Source: Spirosoma oryzae (lineage in GTDB: Bacteria > Bacteroidota > Bacteroidia > Cytophagales > Spirosomataceae). From it: DNA of 64,000 bases. This document shows, in pieces, positions 25,739-34,450 of the stretch. The stretch covers positions 1-64,000 of the forward strand of contig NZ_PVTE01000003.1 in the NCBI RefSeq assembly GCF_003002825.1, written 5' to 3'. A model generated the notes under the pieces. It had not been told where the DNA came from, searched no databases, and saw only the letters and a list, made by a program, of their open reading frames with translations. Position numbers and translations under genes: made by a program. How positions within the stretch are numbered: the first letter of the stretch is position 1; every line of letters begins with the position of its first letter.

Positions 25739-25770
25739 TAAAAAAAGCCGAATCGATGATCGATTCGGCT
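25739..25770 (-). terminator. Rho-independent terminator on the minus strand
   Basis: AGCCGAATCGAT (25746-25757) and ATCGATTCGGCT (25759-25770) form a perfect 12-bp palindrome. The plus strand has a run of A immediately to its left, which is a U run after the hairpin on the minus-strand transcript. It is placed to end leftward transcription from the CRISPR array and the small ORF at 25797, not rtcB. The remaining gap 25590-25738 shows nothing else. Confidence 0.8.
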
Positions 25771-25796
25771 CTCCGTATCTGTACAGTGTACCGCGT

Positions 25797-26105
25797 CTAT
25801 GCTCTAACGCGACGTTTTCTTTCGGCGAATCTTCGCTGAAAATCCGGGGTTTTCATCTTTATCCATTTGCTCCGCCACATGAAATACAACCCGTAGTTGT
25901 ACCGAAACTGACGGTGGAGCGTCACGCCGATCAGCCACCCGTAAGCGTGCACGTCCGGTTTCCGCTGCCGTTCCTGAATCGGCCTGCCAACCAACGACGC
26001 ACGTTTCATTTCCCGGACACACAGGTAGCGAAAAAGCGAGAGCAATCGTTTCTGATACGATTCCCACTCGCTCAATCTCTGTACAGGCTCAATCCTTCTT
26101 TTCAC
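25797..26105 (-). CDS. small basic hypothetical ORF reading out of the CRISPR trailer
   Basis: The 102-codon minus-strand frame begins at an ATG inside the last (leader-distal) CRISPR repeat and ends 27 bp before the minus-strand terminator. It is very rich in Arg/Lys with aromatic clusters (FRYNYGLYFMWRSKWIKMK and RRFAERKRRVRA). No family is recognised. Because its start lies in repeat sequence, it may be the tail of an older gene cut by the array, or chance. Evidence for reality is its exact fit between array and terminator. An overlapping plus-strand ORF through the repeats is not credible. Confidence 0.35.
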   Translation of the reverse strand: MKRRIEPVQRLSEWESYQKRLLSLFRYLCVREMKRASLVGRPIQERQRKPDVHAYGWLIGVTLHRQFRYNYGLYFMWRSKWIKMKTPDFQRRFAERKRRVRA

Positions 26106-26727
26106 AGGATTACCTCAGGAAGTGCCGCTCAAAGGGAAGCTGGACATCTGCGTACTGCCGTTTCAATCCTTCTTCTCACAGGATTACCTCAGGAAGATAA
26201 CTATAAGTTCGTGTGCTGTCAGTGCCTGGGCGGTTTCAATCCTTCTTTTCACAGGATTACCTCAGGAAGCTGCTTGACGCGGCTTTGCAGGCAATGGGCA
26301 TGGTTCATCGTTTCAATCCTTCTTTTCACAGGATTACCTCAGGAAGCTGGGGCTCGATCAGCATGTACAGGATACATATGCTGACTGTTTCAATCCTTCT
26401 TTTCACAGGATTACCTCAGGAAGCTGCTTGACGCGGCTTTGCAGGCAATGGGCATGGTTCATCGTTTCAATCCTTCTTTTCACAGGATTACCTCAGGAAG
26501 CTGGGGCTCGATCAGCATGTACAGGATACATATGCTGACTGTTTCAATCCTTCTTTTCACAGGATTACCTCAGGAAGCTGCTTGACGCGGCTTTGCAGGC
26601 AATGGGCATGGTTCATCGTTTCAATCCTTCTTTTCACAGGATTACCTCAGGAAGACTCCAAGCTGCGTTAGACGAAGCTGAAAAAAGGTCGTTTCAATCC
26701 TTCTTTTCACAGGATTACCTCAGGAAG
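26086..26727 (-). CRISPR. CRISPR array, 9 repeats and 8 spacers, with duplicated spacers
   Basis: The 37-bp repeat begins GTTTCAATCC and ends CTCAGGAAG on the plus strand. Its complement ends GGATTGAAAC, the ATTGAAAC crRNA 5' handle of type I/III systems, so transcription runs leftward. Repeat starts: 26086, 26160, 26233, 26310, 26387, 26464, 26541, 26618, 26691. The leftmost has two changes and the second one change, so they are leader-distal. Spacers are 36-40 bp. Spacers 3, 5 and 7 are identical, and spacers 4 and 6 are identical. No cas gene is in the window. Confidence 0.97.
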
Positions 26728-26880
26728 GCGTCGCGACAACTAATCGGCTCATTTACAGAATAATACCCTGCCTTCATCTCCGCTCTCTTTAGTTGTTTTT
26801 CGGTTGTCAAAGAACAGATTTGCATACTTTTCTACTAAATTTCCGTAAACATAACAATCTGACAACCAGAATACTACGAC
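26728..26880 (-). promoter_or_regulatory. CRISPR leader
   Basis: AT-rich noncoding DNA lies next to the most conserved end of the array, as expected for a leader on the minus strand. It has T runs and A runs and no ORF. The conserved-repeat end faces it, and the degenerate end is opposite. The remaining sequence to 27148 is a gene-free stretch without a recognised element. Confidence 0.65.
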
Positions 26881-27148
26881 CCATTTTTAGCTAGTCTGAA
26901 ATAGGTTTCCACCCGGCAACCGGTTGTTTGCTGCACAAATTGCGATACATGCAAGGTACGTAGCGAACGTTTGCCGTCACGATCCAGGGAAAGAAATTTC
27001 GGTCGATACGGCAGATAGCGCCCGCTTGCCAGTACGCATGCTGGTCTCCGATATAACCGACAACACGCGTTCTGTTTTCCCGGTACCACCAACAGTAAAA
27101 AAGCGGATACAATCGGTTCTGTTGGCAAGTCCCACCTCCTCGACCTTT

Positions 27149-28102
27149 ATGCGCACTCGTTCCTTACTGATTGTTGGCGGCATAACGCTCTACGCCATTG
27201 TCGTCCGACTGTTTTTCGGCGTTCGTGACCTACAGGGCTTCTTCGCCGTTCTGTCGCTCTCGTTTCTGTTCTGTCTGCCGGCGATCATCGGCCTGATCAC
27301 CGTCTATTTTTTCGGCAATAGCGACAAAATCCACAACTGGACCTATTGCTTTTTCATACCCTGGGTTCCGATCGGCTCCTTCATGCTACTCACGCTGCTA
27401 ACGGGTCTGGAAGGCTGGGCGTGCTGGCTCATCATCCTGGTGCCGATGCTCATTACCGCATCACTGGGCGGTCTGCTGGGCGGCTACCTTAAAACAAGGC
27501 AGCATAACCGGACGCACGTACTCACCCTGCTCCTGCTTCCCTTCCTTGTTTCTCCGATTGAATCGCAGTTCGCCACACCAGCCAACACCTACAGAGCCTA
27601 CACCTGTATCGACATCAACGCGCCGGCCGACGTGATCTGGCGCAACGTTACCCGGGTGCGGGCCATTCCCGAAGCGCAGGACAAAGGCTGGCTGACCCGG
27701 TTCCTCGGCTTTCCCAGACCCGTCGAAGCCCTCCTCAATTACGAAGGCGTCGGTGCTTACCGAGAAGCCCGCTTTACAAACGGACTGGTCTTCCACGAGA
27801 CCGTTACGGACTATGTCGACAAGCGGAAGATGGTGTTCTCGATCAAAGCGTACCCGCATGAGATACCAGCCGCTACGCTGGACGAACACATCGTTATCGG
27901 AGGGCGCTATTTCGACGTACTGACGGGTACCTACGAACTGGAAAAGCGGGGTCCGACCACCTATCGGCTGCACCTGTACAGTCAGTTTGTGCTGCATACC
28001 CGCATCAATGCGTACGCCAGCTGGTGGGCGACCCAAATCATGCAGGACATTCAGAACAACATCCTACAGGTGGAAAAGCTGCGCTCGGAAACGAACAGCT
28101 GA
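27149..28102 (+). CDS. membrane protein with SRPBCC (polyketide-cyclase-like) domain
   Basis: From the ATG at 27149, residues 1-125 form about four transmembrane helices (LLIVGGITLYAIVVRLFF, FAVLSLSFLFCLPAIIGLIT, WTYCFFIPWVPIGSFMLLTLL, WACWLIILVPMLITASLGGLL). Residues ~150-310 follow the SRPBCC/START-like fold (YTCIDINAPADVIWRNVTRV, then LNYEGVGAYREARF, a long helix at the C-terminus). Such domains bind hydrophobic ligands. The same ORF extends upstream over sequence unlikely to be coding. It is oriented away from the CRISPR leader, with a 420-bp gap. Ligand and role are unknown. Confidence 0.8.
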   Translation: MRTRSLLIVGGITLYAIVVRLFFGVRDLQGFFAVLSLSFLFCLPAIIGLITVYFFGNSDKIHNWTYCFFIPWVPIGSFMLLTLLTGLEGWACWLIILVPMLITASLGGLLGGYLKTRQHNRTHVLTLLLLPFLVSPIESQFATPANTYRAYTCIDINAPADVIWRNVTRVRAIPEAQDKGWLTRFLGFPRPVEALLNYEGVGAYREARFTNGLVFHETVTDYVDKRKMVFSIKAYPHEIPAATLDEHIVIGGRYFDVLTGTYELEKRGPTTYRLHLYSQFVLHTRINAYASWWATQIMQDIQNNILQVEKLRSETNS

Positions 28103-28116
28103 CGGGCTTACGATAC

Positions 28117-28569
28117 TCATTCGGGAACGAGCCCGTACTGGTTGAGGGAGTTGCCCGTTTTGCGGCTCTCGGCGGTACGCTCCAGCCGGAGCGACGTCGC
28201 CGTCGGTACCTCCACGATGTAGTAGTCGATGCTGCCGTCGGTGTTGGTTGGGCGGGGATTCAGTCCCGACAGGAGCAGCCGCCGATTGTCGGTCGAAACG
28301 GTCCAGGTGCCGGTGAGTTGCCGCCCGTCGATATCTTTGAGTTTGACCCCCCCCGGCTGACTCAGGTCGAGCCGGAAGTTGACGTAGCCGGGCTTGACGT
28401 TACTGCTGCCTCCCAGCGTGTACACCAGCAGGTCGCCTTCCTTAACGGTCTGCGCCTGCCAGACACGGCCCAACTGATCGGCGATAGACGGAACAGGTTT
28501 GGGCTGACAGCCCGCCAACAGAGTCAGTAACAACCCGACCAGCAGGGCTTGATATGATTGGCTTTTCAT
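28117..28569 (-). CDS. small lipoprotein, last gene of the FN3/TANFOR cluster
   Basis: MKSQSYQALLVGLLLTLLAGCQ carries a lipobox LAGC. The 130-residue mature part has an Asp/Gly-rich beta pattern resembling lipocalin-like surface lipoproteins (VYTLGGSSNVKPGYVNFRLD, then LTGTWTVSTDNRRLLLS). Its ATG overlaps the stop of the upstream FN3 gene by 4 bp (ATGA), so translation is coupled and it is part of the same operon. Function unknown; a surface or periplasmic partner of the FN3 proteins is inferred. Confidence 0.75.
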   Translation of the reverse strand: MKSQSYQALLVGLLLTLLAGCQPKPVPSIADQLGRVWQAQTVKEGDLLVYTLGGSSNVKPGYVNFRLDLSQPGGVKLKDIDGRQLTGTWTVSTDNRRLLLSGLNPRPTNTDGSIDYYIVEVPTATSLRLERTAESRKTGNSLNQYGLVPE

Positions 28570-31500
28570 GGCAGTACGATTCGTTTAGCCAGTTTTCGCC
28601 CGTCAGCGACGAGCTGGACGATGTAGACGCCGGTAGCGAGTTGCGACAGGTTGTAGTGCCACCGGTCGGCGGGTCGCACGGTCCGGTGGTCGGACAGTAC
28701 CGGCTGGCCCGTCGCAGTCAGGAGTTGCAGGGTAGTCGAGGCTACGGAAAACCAGTTGGTTACGACGTGCAGCGTTCGGTCGTTGACGTACAGGTCGGTA
28801 TGCGTGTCGATTTCGTCTTCAACCGCGATCACCACTTCGTTGACCCGCGCCGACGCCACGTTGGAATAGCCCGAGCTGCCCGCCGTATTCATTGCCCTGA
28901 CACGGTAGTAGTAGGTGGTAAACTCACTCAGACCAGGGTCGACGTAGCTGCTCACCGGTACCGGCACCTGTTTGACCTCCGCAAACGGCCCAGTCGGACT
29001 GGTAGCCCGTTCGATACTGATCGTCACGGCTTTGGGTGACACGGCCGCCCAGGTTAGCCTGATCTGATCGTAGTCCTGCAACTGTGCCGTCAGATCGGTG
29101 GGTGCGCCCGGCGGGGCCAGTGGTGTCGTCACGCAGACGGCATCCGTATAGCCCGACGGACCCGCTGCGTTGACGGCCCGCAGCCGGTAGCAATACGGCG
29201 TCGCATCGGTCAGGCCAGTATCGGTGTGGGTCGTTGTATTGGCGGTAATGTCGGCGACTTTCGTGAACGAGCCGGTCGCGCTGCTGCCCCGTTCGAGTTG
29301 AAAACCGCTTTCGTTGCCCGACAGGTCAGCCCAGGTAAGCACCACCTGCGTGGGCGACGTAGCCGCAGCCGTCAGTTGGGTCGGTGCTGCGGGGGGCACA
29401 TCGGGCGTCGTCGCATCGACAACAGCCGAGTAAGCGGACGTACCCACCGCATTCTTCGCCCGAATACGGTAAAAATAGCGCGTATTCGGCGTCAGTCCCT
29501 GGTCCGAGTAGGTAGTTGCATTGGCAGCAACGTCGGCGATTTTGGTGAACGTCGCGCCATCTGTCGAGCGTTCGAGGTCGAAGCCGGTTTCATTGTCCGA
29601 CGCATCGGTCCATTGCAGGTTGATCTGCGTAGTCGACGCAGCCGTAGCCGTTAGTTGGGTCGGCGCTGCGGGCGGGCTGTCAGGGGTCGTCGCGTCGGCA
29701 ACGTTCGAATAGTCCGACGCACCGGCAGCATTGACGGCCCGGATTCGGTAAAAGTAGCGCGTCCGGGGACTAAGGTTCGGATCACTGTAGGTGGTCGCGT
29801 TAGCAGCTACGTCGGCCACCTTTGCCCAGCCATCCGTACCGGTACTACTGCGCTCAAGCTGAAAGCCGCTTTCGTTACCCGACAGGTCGGCCCACTGTAG
29901 CGTTATCTGGCTGAACGACACCGCCGTCGCCGTCAACCGGGCGGGGGCCACCGGGGGCGCGTCGGGCGTCGTGGCATCGACAACAGCCGAATAAGGCCCC
30001 GTACCACTGCCGTTGGTGGCCCGGATGCGGTAGTAGTAGCGCGTGTTCGGCGTCAGTCCCTGGTCGGCGTAACTGGTTGCTTCACCCGGCAGGCTGACCA
30101 GTTGCGTCCAGCCGTCGTTCCCGTTGGGGCTCCGTTCGACCAGTACGTTCGTTGCCGTCGCCACAGCCGACCAGCTCAGGTTGATCTGCGTGGTCGACAC
30201 CGCCGTCGCGACCAGATTCTGCGGACTGGCGGGTGGACCAGCGGGCGTCGTCGCGTCGACCACGTTGGAATAGCCCGATGCCCCGGCGGCATTGACAGCC
30301 CGCAGTCGATAGACATACCGCGTCTGCGGCTGCACGGTATTGTCGACATAGGTCATGGCGTTGGCGGCTACCTCGGCCAGCTTGGTCCAGGTACTACCAT
30401 CGGGGCTGCGTTCCAGTTGAAAGCCGCTCTGGTTGGCTGAACCAGCGGCCCATTGCAGGCTTATCTGGTTGTAGATCACCGCTGTGATGACGAGTCGGAC
30501 GGGAGCCGCCGGGGGCGTATCGGGCGTGGTGGCGTCGGCGGTGTTCGAATAGCCACCCGGCGCACCGGCCGCGTTCAACGCCCGGATACGGTAGAAGTAA
30601 CGCACATTGGGCGTCAGATTCGGATCGCTATAGGTCGTTGCGGTACCGGCCAGGTCAGCAATTTTTGTCCAGCCGTCGGTACCGTTGGGGCTCCGCTCCA
30701 GCTGATAACCCGACGCCCCCGAAACCCCCGACCAGCTTAGGTTGATCTGCGTGGTCGACGCGGCCGTCGCGACCAGATTCTGCGGCACTCCGGCCGGTGC
30801 GGCTGGGGTCGTCGTGCATTGAGCGTCGGTATAGCCGCTGGCCCCTACCCCATTGATGGCCCGCACCCGATAGCAGTAGGTCGTACCACCCGACAGGCCG
30901 TTGTCGCTGTAGGTGGTTGCGTTGGCCGCGACATCAGCGATTTTAGTGAACGTACCGCTGCTGGCCGGAGCGCGCTCGACCTGAAAGCCCGTTTCGTTGT
31001 CCGACAGATCGGCCCATTTCAGATTGATCTGGCTACTACTGACGGCTGCGACTTCCAGCCGGGCCGGGGCAGTCGGCGCAGTGGGTACCGGGGCTTTCGT
31101 CGTGCCGCAGGCTTCGTTGCTATAGCCCGAATACAGACCCGCGCTGGTTTTGGCCCGTACTTTATAACAGTACTGCGTATTGGCCGACAGGTTGTTGTCG
31201 GTGAAAATCTTCTGCCCAAACTCCGCCTGAATGACCTGATAGGCACCGCCCGCGCTGCTGGCGCGCGAAATTTCGAACGTGACGGGCACGACGTTGATAT
31301 CGCTCCAGGTAAGCTGTAACTGACTGGTCGATAGCGACGACACACTTAACCCTGACGGCGTAACGGGGGGCACGGCCGTCGTGGTGGCGCAGGCCGTGTT
31401 TGAATAGTCCGACGTTCCCCCCGGTCCCCGCGCCCGGACCCGGTAGCAGTAGGTCGTGCCGCTGGCCAGCCCGGTATCGTCATACGTAAGGCTGCGGCTG

Positions 31501-32003
31501 TAGGCAACCGTCGCGATCTGGGTGAACGGTCCGTTCGATGACGTACCCCGTTCAAGCAGGAAGTCGGTAGCGGTTCCCCCACCAGGATTGGTCCAACTCA
31601 GGCGAATGGTCGACGGCGACTGCGTAGTGGCCCCCAGGCTGGTGGGCGTCGTCGGGGGCGTGGCCGGTGTCGTGACTTTGGCTTCACCGGAGTAGGTGGT
31701 CACCGCCCCCGTCGCCAGAACCGCCCGGACGCGATAGGTGTACGACCCATTCCCCTGCACGCTGTTGTCGGTGTAGGTCGTGGCGTTGGCCGCAGCCTCT
31801 CCGACTTTAGTGAAGCTGGTGAAGTCATTTCGTTCAATTTCAAACTTGGTTTCGTTGGTCGTGTTGTCTTTCCAGGTCAGCACGACCCGGTTATACGCCG
31901 GTGCCGATCCCGACAGGGCCGACGGTGCATTGGATTGAGCCAGTGCCGATAGCGACAGTAACATCGCCGTCCCGACCAGTGTAATCAGATAAACACGTTT
32001 CAT
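28566..32003 (-). CDS. T9SS-exported surface protein with 11 FN3 repeats
   Basis: The 1145-residue protein begins with signal MKRVYLITLVGTAMLLSLSALAQ. Eleven fibronectin type III domains of ~90 residues follow, each opening with a PPxxPxxL-like linker and a conserved L-x-W strand. The C-terminal ~80 residues (TLQLLTATGQPVLSDHRTV, then LSQLATGVYIVQLVADGRKLAKRIVLP) are a type A T9SS sorting domain, so it is exported across the outer membrane and anchored or released. No catalytic domain is present. Adjacent repeats are also similar at DNA level. FN3 arrays in such proteins act as spacers or glycan/adhesin scaffolds. It is the fourth gene of the cluster. Confidence 0.9.
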   Translation of the reverse strand: MKRVYLITLVGTAMLLSLSALAQSNAPSALSGSAPAYNRVVLTWKDNTTNETKFEIERNDFTSFTKVGEAAANATTYTDNSVQGNGSYTYRVRAVLATGAVTTYSGEAKVTTPATPPTTPTSLGATTQSPSTIRLSWTNPGGGTATDFLLERGTSSNGPFTQIATVAYSRSLTYDDTGLASGTTYCYRVRARGPGGTSDYSNTACATTTAVPPVTPSGLSVSSLSTSQLQLTWSDINVVPVTFEISRASSAGGAYQVIQAEFGQKIFTDNNLSANTQYCYKVRAKTSAGLYSGYSNEACGTTKAPVPTAPTAPARLEVAAVSSSQINLKWADLSDNETGFQVERAPASSGTFTKIADVAANATTYSDNGLSGGTTYCYRVRAINGVGASGYTDAQCTTTPAAPAGVPQNLVATAASTTQINLSWSGVSGASGYQLERSPNGTDGWTKIADLAGTATTYSDPNLTPNVRYFYRIRALNAAGAPGGYSNTADATTPDTPPAAPVRLVITAVIYNQISLQWAAGSANQSGFQLERSPDGSTWTKLAEVAANAMTYVDNTVQPQTRYVYRLRAVNAAGASGYSNVVDATTPAGPPASPQNLVATAVSTTQINLSWSAVATATNVLVERSPNGNDGWTQLVSLPGEATSYADQGLTPNTRYYYRIRATNGSGTGPYSAVVDATTPDAPPVAPARLTATAVSFSQITLQWADLSGNESGFQLERSSTGTDGWAKVADVAANATTYSDPNLSPRTRYFYRIRAVNAAGASDYSNVADATTPDSPPAAPTQLTATAASTTQINLQWTDASDNETGFDLERSTDGATFTKIADVAANATTYSDQGLTPNTRYFYRIRAKNAVGTSAYSAVVDATTPDVPPAAPTQLTAAATSPTQVVLTWADLSGNESGFQLERGSSATGSFTKVADITANTTTHTDTGLTDATPYCYRLRAVNAAGPSGYTDAVCVTTPLAPPGAPTDLTAQLQDYDQIRLTWAAVSPKAVTISIERATSPTGPFAEVKQVPVPVSSYVDPGLSEFTTYYYRVRAMNTAGSSGYSNVASARVNEVVIAVEDEIDTHTDLYVNDRTLHVVTNWFSVASTTLQLLTATGQPVLSDHRTVRPADRWHYNLSQLATGVYIVQLVADGRKLAKRIVLP

Positions 32004-32059
32004 TTGTGCAGCCAGTCGACTGGCCGGTTAATTGTACAAAAACAGAGGAGCAGTACGAA

Positions 32060-34234
32060 TCAGGGTTGAACAGACGCCTGCACAGACTTGCTCAGCGCCG
32101 ACCGGTGCGTGGCAACGATCGTCTGAACAGCGTATGTATACGTGCCGGGGCCAGGCAAACTGGCATCGACAAACGAGGTACCTGCCCCCACCAGCCGGTA
32201 CGGTATCAGCGACTCGCCCACCCGGCACCGGTAAATCACAAATTGCCGTTCGGCTGCCAGCGCCGACGATTGCCAGTCGAGCCGTACGCTTTTCCGGGCG
32301 ATGTCATAGCGGGCCTGTACACTGGCGGGGGGCTGCGCGGCCAGCTTCGCCAGATTGACGTAGTTGGCCGACACGATGAACGACCGGTCGGACCACCGCC
32401 CCCCGGCATCACGGGCCATCAGACTATACTCGTACTGATGCTGGTTCACCAGTGCCGTATCGAGCCAGGTCTGATCAGCAACGGGATGACCGGCGATCCG
32501 TTTGATTGCCTGCCAGTCTGTACCCGGTTCGCGCCGATACAGCACGTGCTCCGTTACGTCGTCGCTCAGGCTCGGAATCAGTTGCAGCACAATCCCCCGG
32601 TCCTGCACAATCGCGCTCCTGATGATAGGCGTACTGGGCGGTATCCGGTCTGGAATAGCAACCGCCAGCGGTTCAGAAAACAGCGAGTGATTGTTGCTTA
32701 GGTCAACCGCTACCAGTTGGTAAAACGCCTGCTTCGTCAGCGTACCGGAAGGCAGTGTGTCGGTAAAGACGGAGTCGGCCAGTATATCGGTCGTACGCTG
32801 CTGATAGTATGGATCATCGCGCGTATACGCCCGATACACCTTGTATCCCAGCACGTCGCGCTCCACGTTGGCAGGCCAGCGCAACGTTACAACCCCACTG
32901 GTGTCGACCTGCGCCGTTGGCTTCCGGGGGGCTGCGGGCGGCACTTTATCATCGATCAGGGCCGCAACGGGCGGGCTGAATGCGGTATTGCCCGCCGTAT
33001 CGACGGCTGCGATGACGTAATAGCGACCGAAATATGGCACCGGTCGCTCATTGACGAATGTGCGGGCTGAAGCGGGCAGCAGATCGGTCGTCAGCGGCTG
33101 GTACGGCCCGCCTATGTCATTGGCTTGCCCCACGTAAAAGCCTTTCAAATCGGGTGAGGGCTTCGGCAGCGTCCAGGTCAGGATGATGCGCCGGTTGTCG
33201 ACTACCTGCTTCTGTACGTCGACGGGGGCGCGGGGGGGCGTCAGATCGCGCCCGCTGCCGACGAGTAGTTTCGACGCCGGACTTTGATCGCCGAAGCTGT
33301 TGATACCGATGATGCGGTAATAAAATTTGCGGTAGTTGACACGTACTGAGTCGGTGTAGGTCACCTCACGCGCGTTTGTGCCCAACCCGTTACGGATCGT
33401 TGCCGTGTCGGGCTTCGCGTCGACGTAGGGGATCTCATTCAGCCGTTTAAACGTTTTGCCGTCGTTGCTGCGCTCGATGAAAAAGCCGGAGAAATCACCG
33501 CTATTGTGGTAGCGGTACCAGCGCAGCGTAAGCACGCTGTCGCCCGCATCGACGGTCGCCACTTTCGGAGCCGCCAGCGAATCGACTTTCCAGGGCAGTA
33601 CCATCACCGTCGCCGTATCGCGCAGATCGCCGGGTTTGGGAGCGGGGCCGTTGTTGATCCAGAGCCGGTACACCGTCCGGTCAGCTTTGCGGTTAAATGT
33701 CCGGTCGGCCCAGCGCAGGGCTAACGCACTCGCAGCCCCCGCCGAAAACTCAGCCGCCATAGCCGCCATCAGCCATTGCCCCTGCTGCTGCTGGTAGCGC
33801 TGGTAAAACCCGGCCGGGCTGTTGCCCGTCGGCGGGGTGTTGAGTTTGCCGTGCAGGAGTTGAGCCGCGATGGCCGCGTACCGGTCGTTGCGGCCCAGCC
33901 GTTTTTTCATCGAGTCGAGCGACCACGGCCGGATGGGTGCTGCCGTGAGCCGGGTCCGCACGGGCTGCGCCTTTCGGTCAGTGTATTCAAGTCGTTCCAG
34001 CACGTACCCCCGGCGGTTGGCCGCCAGCCAGTGAGCCCCCTCATCGACGCCCCAGCGCAGCACGATGGAATCACCGTAGTTAAACGCTTTCAGGTGCAGG
34101 TGCTGCTTTGGTCGGGTACCGCCGGGCACAGGCCGACGGGCGGGTACTGTCTGTGCACAGGCAAATGGCGCATGCAGTAGACTGACTATCAGCAGTAGCG
34201 CAGGCAGGAAAAAACGAACAGAAAAACGTATCAT
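32060..34234 (-). CDS. FN3-repeat secreted protein
   Basis: The 724-residue protein has signal MIRFSVRFFLPALLLIVSLLHAPFACAQ. About 170 residues of unique N-terminal domain follow (LHLKAFNYGDSIVLRWGVDEGAHW). Then come 5-6 FN3-like modules (KVATVDAGDSVLTLRWYRYH, RRIILTWTLPKPSPDLKGFY, SGVVTLRWPANVERDVLGYK, RKSVRLDWQSSALAAERQFV). There is no T9SS tail, so it may stay in the periplasm or be carried by a partner. The modules are more divergent than in the T9SS partner, 56 bp downstream on the same strand. The preceding giant gene ends 216 bp upstream, so a separate promoter is possible. Confidence 0.85.
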   Translation of the reverse strand: MIRFSVRFFLPALLLIVSLLHAPFACAQTVPARRPVPGGTRPKQHLHLKAFNYGDSIVLRWGVDEGAHWLAANRRGYVLERLEYTDRKAQPVRTRLTAAPIRPWSLDSMKKRLGRNDRYAAIAAQLLHGKLNTPPTGNSPAGFYQRYQQQQGQWLMAAMAAEFSAGAASALALRWADRTFNRKADRTVYRLWINNGPAPKPGDLRDTATVMVLPWKVDSLAAPKVATVDAGDSVLTLRWYRYHNSGDFSGFFIERSNDGKTFKRLNEIPYVDAKPDTATIRNGLGTNAREVTYTDSVRVNYRKFYYRIIGINSFGDQSPASKLLVGSGRDLTPPRAPVDVQKQVVDNRRIILTWTLPKPSPDLKGFYVGQANDIGGPYQPLTTDLLPASARTFVNERPVPYFGRYYVIAAVDTAGNTAFSPPVAALIDDKVPPAAPRKPTAQVDTSGVVTLRWPANVERDVLGYKVYRAYTRDDPYYQQRTTDILADSVFTDTLPSGTLTKQAFYQLVAVDLSNNHSLFSEPLAVAIPDRIPPSTPIIRSAIVQDRGIVLQLIPSLSDDVTEHVLYRREPGTDWQAIKRIAGHPVADQTWLDTALVNQHQYEYSLMARDAGGRWSDRSFIVSANYVNLAKLAAQPPASVQARYDIARKSVRLDWQSSALAAERQFVIYRCRVGESLIPYRLVGAGTSFVDASLPGPGTYTYAVQTIVATHRSALSKSVQASVQP

Positions 34235-34450
34235 AGCGATCGTGTACTGAATTAGATTGACACTACCTCACCCCTGGTTTGCCCCTGACGGCGGAACCTC
34301 AATGTGCGCTGGCCTATTCCCCCAGAAAGGCAGGGCTGTTAAGTTCTTCTCTTGGCTGTAGCAATTGCCAAATTTTCTTCGGCCTGTTTACCCTTTTAGC
34401 GAGTCAGTTGTGTCAGGTCTGGCTCACTGCAGGCCAACCCAGCTGGCCCA

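Noticed and set aside
25638..26384. Plus-strand ORF running through the first CRISPR repeats
   Set aside because: It is made of repeat and spacer translation and lies opposite a minus-strand transcript; it has no protein features.
29300..31700. DNA tandem repeat array (satellite)
   Set aside because: The periodicity comes from the FN3 domains of one protein and is coding; amino-acid variation between copies is large.
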